This document shows, in pieces, positions 15,680 through 23,986 of a stretch of DNA of 32,723 nucleotides (positions within the stretch are counted from its first letter, which is position 1; every line of letters begins with the position of its first letter). Below the pieces are notes generated by a model. That model ran no database searches. It worked only from the letters and a program-made list of their open reading frames with translations, and was not told the origin of the DNA. Source of the stretch: Mediterranea sp. (in: CFB group bacteria) (lineage in GTDB: Bacteria > Bacteroidota > Bacteroidia > Bacteroidales > Bacteroidaceae); the NCBI GenBank assembly GCA_031262385.1, contig JAISHU010000080.1, positions 1 to 32,723 of the forward strand, read 5' to 3'. Made by a program: the position numbers and the translations under genes.

Positions 15680-17954
15680 TATCTTTGGCGTGCGTCATCT
15701 CTCGCCTACGGCTTCGTGGCATTTGCTAAACTTCCTCAACGAACGGAAGCCGCACTGTGTGCTTATCGAAGGACCGTCCGATGCCACCGAACTCCTGCAT
15801 AACCTCGCCGACACACGCATCACGCCGCCCGTGGCGTTGCTGGCTTACACCTGCGAATTGCCGATACGCACCGTACTCTACCCTTTTGCCGACTACTCAC
15901 CGGAGTATCAGGCAATACGATGGGCGGCGGAGCACAACGCCGAAGTACGCTTTATCGATTTGCCCACAGAGGTGTCGCTGGCGTTCCGCGAACAGATGCC
16001 CGACGGTAACGACGAAGCACGCCGCAACTTTTATGCGTACAGCGACTGCCTGTACGAACAACTGGCACACCACTACCGCGAGGCGGACTACGAAAGCTAC
16101 TGGGAACGGAACTTTGAGCACAACCTTGAGCCGCAGGCTTTTCGCAACGCCGTCTTGCTGCAAAGCAGTGAGATGCGGCAACTGTCGGAACACAAGGAAC
16201 AAGATGCCGACACCGCACAGTATGCTTACAATCTGGTGCGCGAGGCTTACATGCGCCGTTGTCTGACACATGCCGTTGCCGACGGATATGCTCCCGCCGA
16301 TATTGCCGTGATAATAGGTGCCTACCACGCCCCGGCACTGACGGAAGAGCTTCCGCCGATGAGCGATGCCGAGCTGCACGGGCTACCGCGTGTGGAGACA
16401 CGCACGACGCTGATGCCCTATTCGTATCTGCGGCTGAGCAGTCGCACCGGCTACGGCGCAGGCAACAAAGCGCCGTACTACTTCGAGTTGATGTGGCACT
16501 GCATGACCCGGCAACAGCAACGGCAACTTCCTGCCCTGTACCTGTCGCAAGTGGCGGCGGCTCTGCGAAAAGAGGGATGGAACGCTTCGTCGGCGTCGGT
16601 GATTGAGGCAGTGCGACTGGCAGAGTCGCTTGCCTCGATACACCAAGGCAACATGCCGGTGCTCGAAGACCTGCACGATGCCGCGATAACTTGTTTGGGC
16701 GGCGGAGACCTCTCGGTGGTGGCGGAAGCCGTGAACCGCTGCGACATCGGCACAGCCATAGGCAACCTGCCCGAAGGAGTGAGCCAGACACCTGTGCAAG
16801 ACGACATGAACCGTCAACTCAAACGACTCAAACTGTTGCCGTACAAATCACCCGTAGCACAGTCCGTCAGCTTGGACTTACGCGAGAACTTCCGTGTAAA
16901 GAGCGAAGAAGCTGCCTTTACCGACCTCCGTCGCTCCACCTTCTTTCATCGCCTCAAGTTGCTCAACATTCATTTTGTCACCCTGATACCCGGCAAGCAG
17001 CAGGGAGCCACGTGGGCAGAAAACTGGTCGCTCCAATGGTCGCCCGAGGTGGAGATTGAGGTGGTCGAAGCTACATTGAAAGGCGAAACCATAGAGATTG
17101 CCGCCGCCTTTCAGCTTAACAAACTGCTGGAAGAGTCTGTCGGCATAGAGCAGACCACCACCTTGTTGCGTACGGCTTGCGAATGTGCGCTTACCGAGAA
17201 TTATGCCCACGCGCTGGCTGCCGTACAAGTGCAGGCGGTTGAGGCATCTTCGTTCGGCGAGGTGGCGGGCGCAGCCTATCAGTTGTCGCAACTTATACAG
17301 TACGGCACTCTCCGCCGCATCGACATCCAACCGCTGGAACCGTTGCTGGAACAACTGTTTCTGCGCGGTGCCTTGTTGCTGACGGACGCAGCCGCGTGCG
17401 ACGCTCGGGCGGCAAAGGTCGTTGCCGGGGGCATCAACCTGATGGAGCTTATCGCACAAGAGCAGGATGAACGGGTGGATGTAAAGACGTGGCAAAGCAA
17501 ACTGCTAAAGCTTGCCTTCGCGGACGACCGCAACGCTTATCTTTCGGGCTTGGCTTTCGCCATTGCCTTGGAACACGGTTGGGTCGACGACGGGGCGTGT
17601 GCCAAAGAGGTGTCGTTACGGCTGTCGGTAGGCGTACCCGCCGATCTCGGCGCAGCATGGTTCGAAGGCTTGGCGGGACGCAACCGCTACGCACTATTGT
17701 CGCGTATCACGCTGTGGAAAGAGCTGGACAACTATGTACAAAGCCTCGACGAAACCGAGTTTTACCGCGCCGCCGTGTTTCTGCGGCGTGCTTTCGGCGA
17801 GTTTGAACCGTCGCAAAAGAACAGCATCTACGAACTGCTTTCGGGCTTGTGGGGTAGCGACGCAGCAGAAACCGCCGAAGCTATTGCCGAGGCTTTGGAC
17901 GAAAACGAAGAGGAGAAGCTGCAAAACCTGAACGATTTTGAATTTGATTTCTAA
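15669..17954 (+). CDS. DUF5682 protein (YehM-like) with Tiki/TraB-type motifs
   Basis: The start is taken at the ATG at 15669 (MKDSIFGVRHLSP), overlapping the MoxR stop by 11 bp; the track start at 15627 lies inside the MoxR gene. The product is 761 aa. N-terminal residues 1-220 show GVRH (7-10), a strand ending in VLIEGP (E34), VRFIDLP, REAYMRRCL (about 200) and IIGAYHAP (GAYH 217-220). Two GxxH motifs plus a conserved Glu and an Arg before the second motif resemble the Tiki/TraB/EreA/ChaN superfamily of metal-dependent hydrolases. The remaining ~540 residues are largely helical (ALEHGWVDDG, WFEGLAGRNRYALL) and unassigned. No signal peptide or membrane segment is seen. The function is unknown; an enzyme served by the flanking MoxR and VWA proteins is the inference. 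Confidence 0.82.
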   Translation: MKDSIFGVRHLSPTASWHLLNFLNERKPHCVLIEGPSDATELLHNLADTRITPPVALLAYTCELPIRTVLYPFADYSPEYQAIRWAAEHNAEVRFIDLPTEVSLAFREQMPDGNDEARRNFYAYSDCLYEQLAHHYREADYESYWERNFEHNLEPQAFRNAVLLQSSEMRQLSEHKEQDADTAQYAYNLVREAYMRRCLTHAVADGYAPADIAVIIGAYHAPALTEELPPMSDAELHGLPRVETRTTLMPYSYLRLSSRTGYGAGNKAPYYFELMWHCMTRQQQRQLPALYLSQVAAALRKEGWNASSASVIEAVRLAESLASIHQGNMPVLEDLHDAAITCLGGGDLSVVAEAVNRCDIGTAIGNLPEGVSQTPVQDDMNRQLKRLKLLPYKSPVAQSVSLDLRENFRVKSEEAAFTDLRRSTFFHRLKLLNIHFVTLIPGKQQGATWAENWSLQWSPEVEIEVVEATLKGETIEIAAAFQLNKLLEESVGIEQTTTLLRTACECALTENYAHALAAVQVQAVEASSFGEVAGAAYQLSQLIQYGTLRRIDIQPLEPLLEQLFLRGALLLTDAAACDARAAKVVAGGINLMELIAQEQDERVDVKTWQSKLLKLAFADDRNAYLSGLAFAIALEHGWVDDGACAKEVSLRLSVGVPADLGAAWFEGLAGRNRYALLSRITLWKELDNYVQSLDETEFYRAAVFLRRAFGEFEPSQKNSIYELLSGLWGSDAAETAEAIAEALDENEEEKLQNLNDFEFDF

Positions 17955-17971
17955 AGAACGAGGAGATCCGG

Positions 17972-19144
17972 ATGAACGAAGATATCAAACAGAAGCTGGT
18001 GCGCTGGCGCCTCATCGTGGGGCAGGCGGGTGTCGACAACCGTGCCGGCGACGTAGAACTTACTTCGCAACAAAGCATTATGGATGCCGCACTGGCGGCT
18101 ATCTACGACGACACCACAAGCACCGACGGAAAGCAAGGTGGAGCAAGCAAACAAGGTGGTTTGGGCAATTCGTCGCCCCGACTTGCCAAGTGGTTGGTAG
18201 ACGTGCGTACGTTCTTCCCGCCCGATGTGGTAAGCGTGATACAAAACGACGCCATAGAACGTAAAGGGTTTACCAAACTGCTGCTTGAACCCGAAACTCT
18301 GAAAAACATTACGCCCGATATTCACATGGTGGGCACACTGCTGGCTCTGAAGGGACAGATTCCCGAAAAGTCCAAATTCTTAGCCCGGCAGATGATACGT
18401 ACGGTGGTCGACGACATCATCAAACGACTGGGACAAGAGTTGCGACGTGCCGTTACCGGAGCCATCAACCGCCGCAACCACTCTCCCCTGAGCAATGTCT
18501 CGGCAATCGACTGGAAACGCACCATTGCCGACAACCTGCGCCACTATAACCCCGACACCCGCTGCATCATCCCGCAGAAGTTTTGGTTTTTCGAGCGCAG
18601 CCGCAAACAAAAACAGTGGAGCGTTATCCTCGACATCGACCAAAGCGGTTCTATGATGGACTCTATCATCTACTCGTCTGTAATGGGTTCTATCTTGGCA
18701 AGCTTGCCTACACTCGACACGCACGTGGTGGCGTTCGACACGCAGGTTGTAGACCTTACCGATCTCTGCCGCCACGACCCCGTCGACATGCTCTTTGGTT
18801 TGCAGTTGGGAGGCGGAACCGACATCAACAAATCGGTGAAATATTGCCGTACGCTCATTACCGACCCACGCAAAACCATATTCATCCTTATCTCCGACCT
18901 CTACGAAGGCGGTGTGGAAGCCGGACTCTTACGCCGTCTCCAAGAGATGCGCGACGCCGGCGTAAAAGTGATTACCCTGCTGGCTCTGTCCGACGAAGGC
19001 AATCCCTCGTACGATACCGATTTGGCAAAGAAAATAGCCAAACTCGGCATCCCCTGCTTTGGCTGCACCCCCGACCGCCTGCCCGAATTGATAGAAGCGG
19101 CACTCAAAGAACGTGACTTAATGCGATTCGGAAAGAGTTTCTAA
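17972..19144 (+). CDS. VWA domain protein (YehP-like), MoxR partner
   Basis: The 390-aa protein has a helical N-terminal half (LLLEPETLKNITPDIHMVGT, FLARQMIRTVVDDI) and a C-terminal von Willebrand A domain with a complete MIDAS metal site: DIDQSGSMMDS (D223, S225, S227), GGGTDI (T283) and LISDLYEGG (D309). A complete MIDAS implies Mg-dependent ligand binding, as in ViaA or CbbO, where VWA proteins act as adaptors for MoxR ATPases. The ATG at 17972 is preceded by a purine-rich GAGGAG and lies 17 bp after the DUF5682 stop. It has no signal peptide, so it is cytoplasmic. It is the last gene of the cluster; no convincing terminator is seen before the next promoter. Confidence 0.88.
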   Translation: MNEDIKQKLVRWRLIVGQAGVDNRAGDVELTSQQSIMDAALAAIYDDTTSTDGKQGGASKQGGLGNSSPRLAKWLVDVRTFFPPDVVSVIQNDAIERKGFTKLLLEPETLKNITPDIHMVGTLLALKGQIPEKSKFLARQMIRTVVDDIIKRLGQELRRAVTGAINRRNHSPLSNVSAIDWKRTIADNLRHYNPDTRCIIPQKFWFFERSRKQKQWSVILDIDQSGSMMDSIIYSSVMGSILASLPTLDTHVVAFDTQVVDLTDLCRHDPVDMLFGLQLGGGTDINKSVKYCRTLITDPRKTIFILISDLYEGGVEAGLLRRLQEMRDAGVKVITLLALSDEGNPSYDTDLAKKIAKLGIPCFGCTPDRLPELIEAALKERDLMRFGKSF

Positions 19145-19229
19145 TATCCTGTACGGGCTATTTTCTATTTTTTAACACCTTAGAAATAAATTGCTAAATA
19201 TTTTTTATACTCATGTATAATTTATTCAA

Positions 19230-19237
19230 TATCTTTG
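19230..19237 (+). promoter_or_regulatory. Putative -7 promoter element of the wzc-wza operon
   Basis: TATCTTTG matches TAnnTTTG exactly in the 217-bp gap after the VWA gene. It implies an untranslated leader of about 115 nt before the ATG at 19362. No terminator or antitermination-type structure is evident in that leader by eye. Confidence 0.5.
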
Positions 19238-19361
19238 CAAAGTTGTAGAAACTATGATAAAAACGCAGATTCAACTAACACTATCAAGATGCATAGAGAC
19301 TATTTTATTTAGAGACTTTAGGTCTGAATAAGGGTTATGTCTAAACTTAAGACACAATGAA

Positions 19362-21425
19362 ATGAAAAGTGATGAAATGTATTTCCCTCAACAAACAGAG
19401 GAGAAGGGAAATGATGGAATAGAACTGATATATTCATATCTGATACATTGGAAATGGTTTTTAGCTATCACTGTGCTGGCGTTTTTAGGTGCGTATATTT
19501 ATATTCGTATCACAAAACCCGTGTATCAGGCTACTGCGGCTATTGCCATTTTTGATACCGAAGACGACGATCGCGAATCGAACGATTTCTTTTCGGGAAG
19601 TATCCGGAATCTGTCGCTGACAGGTAATCGACTGGAAGACGAGAAAGTTGTATTGACTTCTCGTTATATCTTGCTACGTGTCGTAGAGTCGATGAACATG
19701 TACGACGATTTCGACGGCGACTCCTTGCGGGCACTCGCGCACTGCCGCAGCAATCTGTCGGTAGCCTCCGCCAGTAAAAACGGCTCGGTGCTGAACATTA
19801 CCTTTACCGACACCGAACCCGAACGGGGACGCGAGATTCTGGAAACTCTTATCAAAGAGTACAACCTCGAAGCACTGAGCCACCGGAGGCGCATGGCTCA
19901 AGCCATGATTAGCTTCCTTGACGAACGTCTGCTGATGATTTCCAACAGCTTGGGCTATACCGAACAGAGCGTGCAGTCGTACAAAACGCAAGAGCAACTG
20001 ATTGACCTCCGCACCAACATGTCGATGGACCTGAACGCCAAGCAAAACTACGAAGACAAGCTGATGGATGTGGAGATTCAACTCCACATGAGTAATTACA
20101 TCTACGAATTTCTGAATAATCAATCCAAACAATATCAACTGCTTCCTATCAACAGCGGCGTACTGCGCACCGAAGTCTCGGAAATGATTGGCAACTACAA
20201 CCAGCAGGTGCTGGAACGCGAACGGATGCTCAAGACCATGGAGGAACGGAATCCGGTAGTGGTGAAGCAGACCGAGACAATCAACGCCATCCGTCGCAAT
20301 CTGCTAAGCTCCGTCGAAGGCTTGCGGGAGGGACTTGAAATGAGTCGCAACGAGATTATGGGGAAAAGCGAATATTTCAACCTGCGCGTGAAGAACATGC
20401 CGAAACACGAACAGCAGGTGCAGTCAATGAACCGTCATCAGCAGTTGGAATCCAGTCTGTATATGATTCTACTGGAACAACGCGAACGGGCACGAATTGA
20501 ACTTGCTATCAGTACCGACCGCGTACGCATCATTGAAGAACCCATGTACAGTGTCGCACCGATAGCCCCCCGGTCGACTGTGATTTATGGCGGCAGCTTG
20601 TTGATGGGTTGGATAGCGGTGGCGGGCGTCATCTTCTTGCGCAACATGCTTCGAAAAAAGATTGTCACCCTCAACGAAATCGAAGAAGTAGGACTGCCCA
20701 TCGTGGCGAAACTCCCTTTTATAAAGAGAGGCGATCGTAGCGAGAAGCGACAACTGCAAGTGTTGGACGAAGCTTTCCGCCGGATGCGGAGCAATGTGCG
20801 CGCGCAACTGCCCGTTGATGCGAAAACCATTTTGATAACCAGCGCGGGGTCTAACGAAGGTAAGACGTTCTGTAGCATCCGGCTTGCTAAAAGCTTGTCG
20901 CTGCTCGACTGTCGCGTGTTACTGGTGGGGCTTGACTTGCGCAACCCGCAAATAGGGAAGTTTTTCGGAGAAGAAGATAAGATAGGCATCGCCGACTATC
21001 TGTCGGGCAAGGTGAGCGACCCCGAAGAGCTTATCCATCCGGTAAAAGACAGCTTCAACCTGTTTGTGGTGACGGCGGGAACCCACAACGAACAGTCGGC
21101 GGAACTGTTGGAGCGAAACCATCTGAACGCACTCTTCGAATGTTTCCGCCTGCACTTCGACTACATCGTAATAGACTCGGCACCCATCGGCTTGGTGGTA
21201 GACACCTTCTCGCTGCTGCGAGTGACCGACTATACCCTGTTTGTCAGTCGCATAGGACATACCGACCGGCACATGACCGAAATACTCTCCGAAATGAAAA
21301 ATAACGGTTGGGAAACCGAGAAAATGGCAATGATTGTGAACTGCGTCAACCACACCGAAGGTTACTACTATCATCATCACCGCTATTATTATTATTACTA
21401 CCGCCGCTACTCACACTACGAATAA
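19362..21425 (+). CDS. Wzc-type polysaccharide co-polymerase / tyrosine autokinase
   Basis: The 687-aa inner-membrane protein has a Wzz-like chain-length domain between two membrane segments (about 32-52, FLAITVLAFLGAYIYI, and about 408-428, LLMGWIAVAGVIFL), with long periplasmic helices between. A cytoplasmic BY-kinase domain follows with Walker A SAGSNEGKT (about 494-503), Walker A' LLVGLDLRNPQIG and Walker B DYIVIDSAPIG. The C terminus is a Tyr cluster, YYYHHHRYYYYYYRRYSHYE, the expected autophosphorylation tail. It should control polymerisation and export of a capsule or exopolysaccharide. A TATCTTTG promoter match lies upstream, with a ~115-nt leader. The Wza-type gene follows after 12 bp. 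No glycosyltransferases, Wzx or Wzy are nearby. Confidence 0.92.
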   Translation: MKSDEMYFPQQTEEKGNDGIELIYSYLIHWKWFLAITVLAFLGAYIYIRITKPVYQATAAIAIFDTEDDDRESNDFFSGSIRNLSLTGNRLEDEKVVLTSRYILLRVVESMNMYDDFDGDSLRALAHCRSNLSVASASKNGSVLNITFTDTEPERGREILETLIKEYNLEALSHRRRMAQAMISFLDERLLMISNSLGYTEQSVQSYKTQEQLIDLRTNMSMDLNAKQNYEDKLMDVEIQLHMSNYIYEFLNNQSKQYQLLPINSGVLRTEVSEMIGNYNQQVLERERMLKTMEERNPVVVKQTETINAIRRNLLSSVEGLREGLEMSRNEIMGKSEYFNLRVKNMPKHEQQVQSMNRHQQLESSLYMILLEQRERARIELAISTDRVRIIEEPMYSVAPIAPRSTVIYGGSLLMGWIAVAGVIFLRNMLRKKIVTLNEIEEVGLPIVAKLPFIKRGDRSEKRQLQVLDEAFRRMRSNVRAQLPVDAKTILITSAGSNEGKTFCSIRLAKSLSLLDCRVLLVGLDLRNPQIGKFFGEEDKIGIADYLSGKVSDPEELIHPVKDSFNLFVVTAGTHNEQSAELLERNHLNALFECFRLHFDYIVIDSAPIGLVVDTFSLLRVTDYTLFVSRIGHTDRHMTEILSEMKNNGWETEKMAMIVNCVNHTEGYYYHHHRYYYYYYRRYSHYE

Positions 21426-21437
21426 CTCTTTTACGCC

Positions 21438-22235
21438 ATGAAACAAATCCGTATATCCCTCTTAACGGCACTCGTTGTCGTATTGGTCTTCACTGCTTGC
21501 GGCTCTACCAAGCAGGTCTCTTATCTGCAAGATTCAATCACTCTTCCCATAGATACGGCGACTACCGTCTACCAAGCGCGCGTATGCCCTCACGACCTAC
21601 TCACCATCAGTGTAAGCAGCTCGGACGAGGATGCAGTACGACCGTTCAACTTGGTGGTTCCCAACAGCCACTCCGACTTTGTATCGACACACAACACGTG
21701 GAGTGCCCCCATCTTGCAGAATTATCTGGTGGATGCAGCAGGTACCATCACCTTCCCCACCCTTGGCAAGCTAAAGGTAAGCGGACTTACCACGCCCGAA
21801 GTGGCGGAACTGATTGTACGCGAGACCAACCATTACCTCAAAGAAGCCCCAATCGTAACGGTACGCATCGTCAACTACAAGATTTCCATATTGGGCGAAG
21901 TGAACCATCCCGGCGTCTATACCATCAACAACAGCTACGTCAACCTGCTCGAAGCATTGGCTATGGCGGGCGACCTCACCATTTACGGCAAGCGCGACAA
22001 TATCCGCATCATTCGCCGGCAAGACGACCGACAGCGTATTATCACACTCAACCTCAACGACCAAAACATCATCCACCATCCCGACTATTACCTGCAACAG
22101 AACGATGTGGTGTATGTAGAACCCCATAAAAACAGGCAACACGAAGTCGGCATGAGCAAACGTACCGACCTCATTTTGCGCATTGCTTCTATCTTGGCTA
22201 CTTTGGTTGCACCTTTCGTTTATTACGTTTTCTAA
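21438..22235 (+). CDS. Wza-type polysaccharide export lipoprotein (OPX)
   Basis: The 265-aa protein has a lipoprotein signal peptide (LLTALVVVLVFTACGSTKQ) and the polysaccharide export domain (QARVCPHDLLTISVSS, VDAAGTITFPTLGKLKVSGL, TPEVAELIVRE). An SLBB repeat follows (ILGEVNHPGVYTINNSYVNL, LEALAMAGDLTIYGKRDNI). The C terminus is hydrophobic (RIASILATLVAPFVYYVF), as in Bacteroidota OPX proteins, and replaces the amphipathic helix of E. coli Wza. It should form or gate the outer-membrane exit for the glycan handled by the upstream kinase; the 12-bp gap means one operon. A hairpin starting at the stop codon (22235-22268) may end transcription. Confidence 0.9.
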   Translation: MKQIRISLLTALVVVLVFTACGSTKQVSYLQDSITLPIDTATTVYQARVCPHDLLTISVSSSDEDAVRPFNLVVPNSHSDFVSTHNTWSAPILQNYLVDAAGTITFPTLGKLKVSGLTTPEVAELIVRETNHYLKEAPIVTVRIVNYKISILGEVNHPGVYTINNSYVNLLEALAMAGDLTIYGKRDNIRIIRRQDDRQRIITLNLNDQNIIHHPDYYLQQNDVVYVEPHKNRQHEVGMSKRTDLILRIASILATLVAPFVYYVF

Positions 22236-22268
22236 GAAGCTGTTTTTGATTTTAGTGAAACAGCTTCT
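22235..22268 (+). terminator. Hairpin at the end of the wza-type gene
   Basis: agaagctgttt pairs with aaacagcttct (11 bp, 12-base loop), starting in the stop codon. No T-run follows, so termination would rely on the second hairpin 80 bp further on. Confidence 0.5.
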
Positions 22269-22344
22269 AAAGAGAAGAGACAAGATAGTATATACTTCAT
22301 CCGAACTTTCCTCGCCACAAAACCTGCCCGGATGCAGTATCAAA

Positions 22345-22370
22345 AAAGCCTGCTTGATGAAGCAGGCTTT
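22345..22370 (-). terminator. Intrinsic terminator of trxB, probably bidirectional
   Basis: aaagcctgctt pairs perfectly with aagcaggcttt around gatg. The minus strand has a run of at least six T after the stem, 25 bp beyond the trxB stop. The plus strand has TTTCTT, so it may also stop wza transcripts. Confidence 0.8.
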
Positions 22371-22394
22371 CTTGAGTGGAATATGTTTATCCTT

Positions 22395-23339
22395 TTAGAT
22401 AAGTCCCTTTGCCGACAGATAGCGTTCGGCTTCGAGCGCTGCTTTACAGCCGCTCGCCGCAGCAGTAATGGCTTGGCGAAATTCCGAGTCGGCAACGTCG
22501 CCCGCGGCAAACACACCGGGTATCTTGGTGCGGGGATTACCGGGGATGAGGGTTTGTATATAACCTGTTTCGTCGGTATCCAGATAAGCTTTGAAGATAT
22601 CGGAGTTGGGTTTGTGACCGATTGCCAAGAAGAAACCGTCGATAGGCAAGTCGTAGTGCGATTCGTCCGCTTCGCCCAACCGTTTTACCAAGTGAACGCC
22701 TTCCACACCGTTGTCGCCGAACAGTCCTTCGGCATTGTGTTCGAACAACACCTCTATCTTCTCGTGATTCATTACACGATCTTGCATGATTTGCGACGCG
22801 CGCAGGTAGGGTTTGCGAACAATAAGGTAGACTTTCGAGGCAAGTCCCGCCAGATAGACAGCTTCTTCGCAGGCTGTATCGCCGCCTCCCACAACAGCAA
22901 CCACTTTTTTGCGGTAGAAGAAACCGTCGCACGTGGCACAAGCACTCACACCCATGCCGGCATATTTCTTTTCGTCCTCCAGTCCCAAATATTTGGCAGC
23001 GGCACCGGTGGCAATAATCAATGTTTCGGTCTCTATTACTTGGTTGTTGTCGATAGTTACTTTGTAGGGCGAACTGCTCAGGTCGGCGGCAACGGCAAAG
23101 CCTCCCCGCAGGTCGGCACCAAAACGGGCTGCCTGATTGCGCAAGTCGTCCATGAGCTGCATGCCGTTCACGCCTTCGGGATAGCCGGGGAAGTTCTCTA
23201 CATCCGTAGTGGTAGTGAGTTGACCGCCGGGTTGCAGTCCTTCGTAAAGCACCGGGTTGAGGTTGGCACGTCCGGCATAGATGGCAGCAGTATATCCTGC
23301 AGGACCCGAGCCGATAATTAAGCAATTAACTTTTTCCAT
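22395..23339 (-). CDS. trxB: Thioredoxin-disulfide reductase
   Basis: TrxB is a flavoprotein that passes electrons from NADPH to thioredoxin in the cytoplasm. The 314-aa length is typical. FAD-binding GSGPAGYTAAIYAGRANLNP lies at the N terminus, followed by GGQLTTTTDVENFPG. The redox-active pair is in VSACATCDGFF (CxxC), the NADPH-binding motif is VAVVGGGDTACEEAVYLA, and the C-terminal FAD motif is GVFAAGDVADSEFRQAITAAASG. It is the last gene of the ftsK-lolA-trxB minus operon, 48 bp after the lolA-like stop, and is followed by the strong terminator at 22345-22370. Confidence 0.95.
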   Translation of the reverse strand: MEKVNCLIIGSGPAGYTAAIYAGRANLNPVLYEGLQPGGQLTTTTDVENFPGYPEGVNGMQLMDDLRNQAARFGADLRGGFAVAADLSSSPYKVTIDNNQVIETETLIIATGAAAKYLGLEDEKKYAGMGVSACATCDGFFYRKKVVAVVGGGDTACEEAVYLAGLASKVYLIVRKPYLRASQIMQDRVMNHEKIEVLFEHNAEGLFGDNGVEGVHLVKRLGEADESHYDLPIDGFFLAIGHKPNSDIFKAYLDTDETGYIQTLIPGNPRTKIPGVFAAGDVADSEFRQAITAAASGCKAALEAERYLSAKGLI

Positions 23340-23387
23340 ATGTTTGAGTTATTGATTGAGTTTTAAAGTTCTAAGATTCTTTGTCCG

Positions 23388-23969
23388 CTATTCTCTTAGG
23401 TCTATCACCTCCACATCGGGATAGGCTTTCTTGTCGAAGACGAAGCGTGTGTCGGGCAGTGATTGACGGGTACGGCACTTTTTGACCGTTATCAGAAACG
23501 TTTCACCACTGCCGAGCGTAGTGTGAATGCTTTGCGGCAGGTAACTGCCACGGTCTATGGAAAGACGAATTTGTTTCAAGTCATTGCGCGGGTCGGTGCT
23601 TTGCATCAGCACTTCGTAAGAGCGCGGTAGCGTAGTGAGTGTCAGCTTATAGCCCTGTTTGTAAAGCGAAAGCCACGAGTAGGGATTGATGCCTTGTAGT
23701 TCTTGAGGGGTGGGGGTTATTACGGTCACTTCGTTGTTGGCGGCAACGTAGGTCCACTGTGTGCGACCGTCAAACCAAGTTTGGGTGTCGCCCATGTCAA
23801 GCACGAACTTATCGCCCTTCAGCAGAAAAGAGCCGACGTTCATCTCTACGGCAAGAGGTGCTTCGCGTCGCAAGGTTTCGGCAGTGCGGTCGAGTACCTT
23901 TCGGGGTGTTTGTGCAGATAGAGGCAGCAGGGCAATCAGCCCGATTATCAGAAGGATATTCGTTCTCAT
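23388..23969 (-). CDS. LolA-like periplasmic outer-membrane lipoprotein carrier
   Basis: The 193-aa protein begins with a signal peptide (RTNILLIIGLIALLPLSAQT). The body has the LolA pattern: KVLDRTAETLRREAPLAVEM, then LKGDKFVLDMGDTQTWFDGR, WTYVAANNEVTVITPTPQEL, and a C-terminal strand-rich half. LolA shuttles lipoproteins from the inner membrane to LolB at the outer membrane; Bacteroidota usually lack a recognisable LolB. The gene lies 17 bp after ftsK and 48 bp before trxB in one operon. The closest alternative is a generic DUF-type LolA fold protein, so the carrier role is likely but not shown. Confidence 0.85.
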   Translation of the reverse strand: MRTNILLIIGLIALLPLSAQTPRKVLDRTAETLRREAPLAVEMNVGSFLLKGDKFVLDMGDTQTWFDGRTQWTYVAANNEVTVITPTPQELQGINPYSWLSLYKQGYKLTLTTLPRSYEVLMQSTDPRNDLKQIRLSIDRGSYLPQSIHTTLGSGETFLITVKKCRTRQSLPDTRFVFDKKAYPDVEVIDLRE

Positions 23970-23986
23970 GGAGTATAAACAGTGGG

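Noticed and set aside
22332-23321. 329-aa plus-strand ORF opposite trxB
   Set aside because: It is a shadow of trxB, whose FAD, CxxC and NADPH motifs are all on the minus strand.
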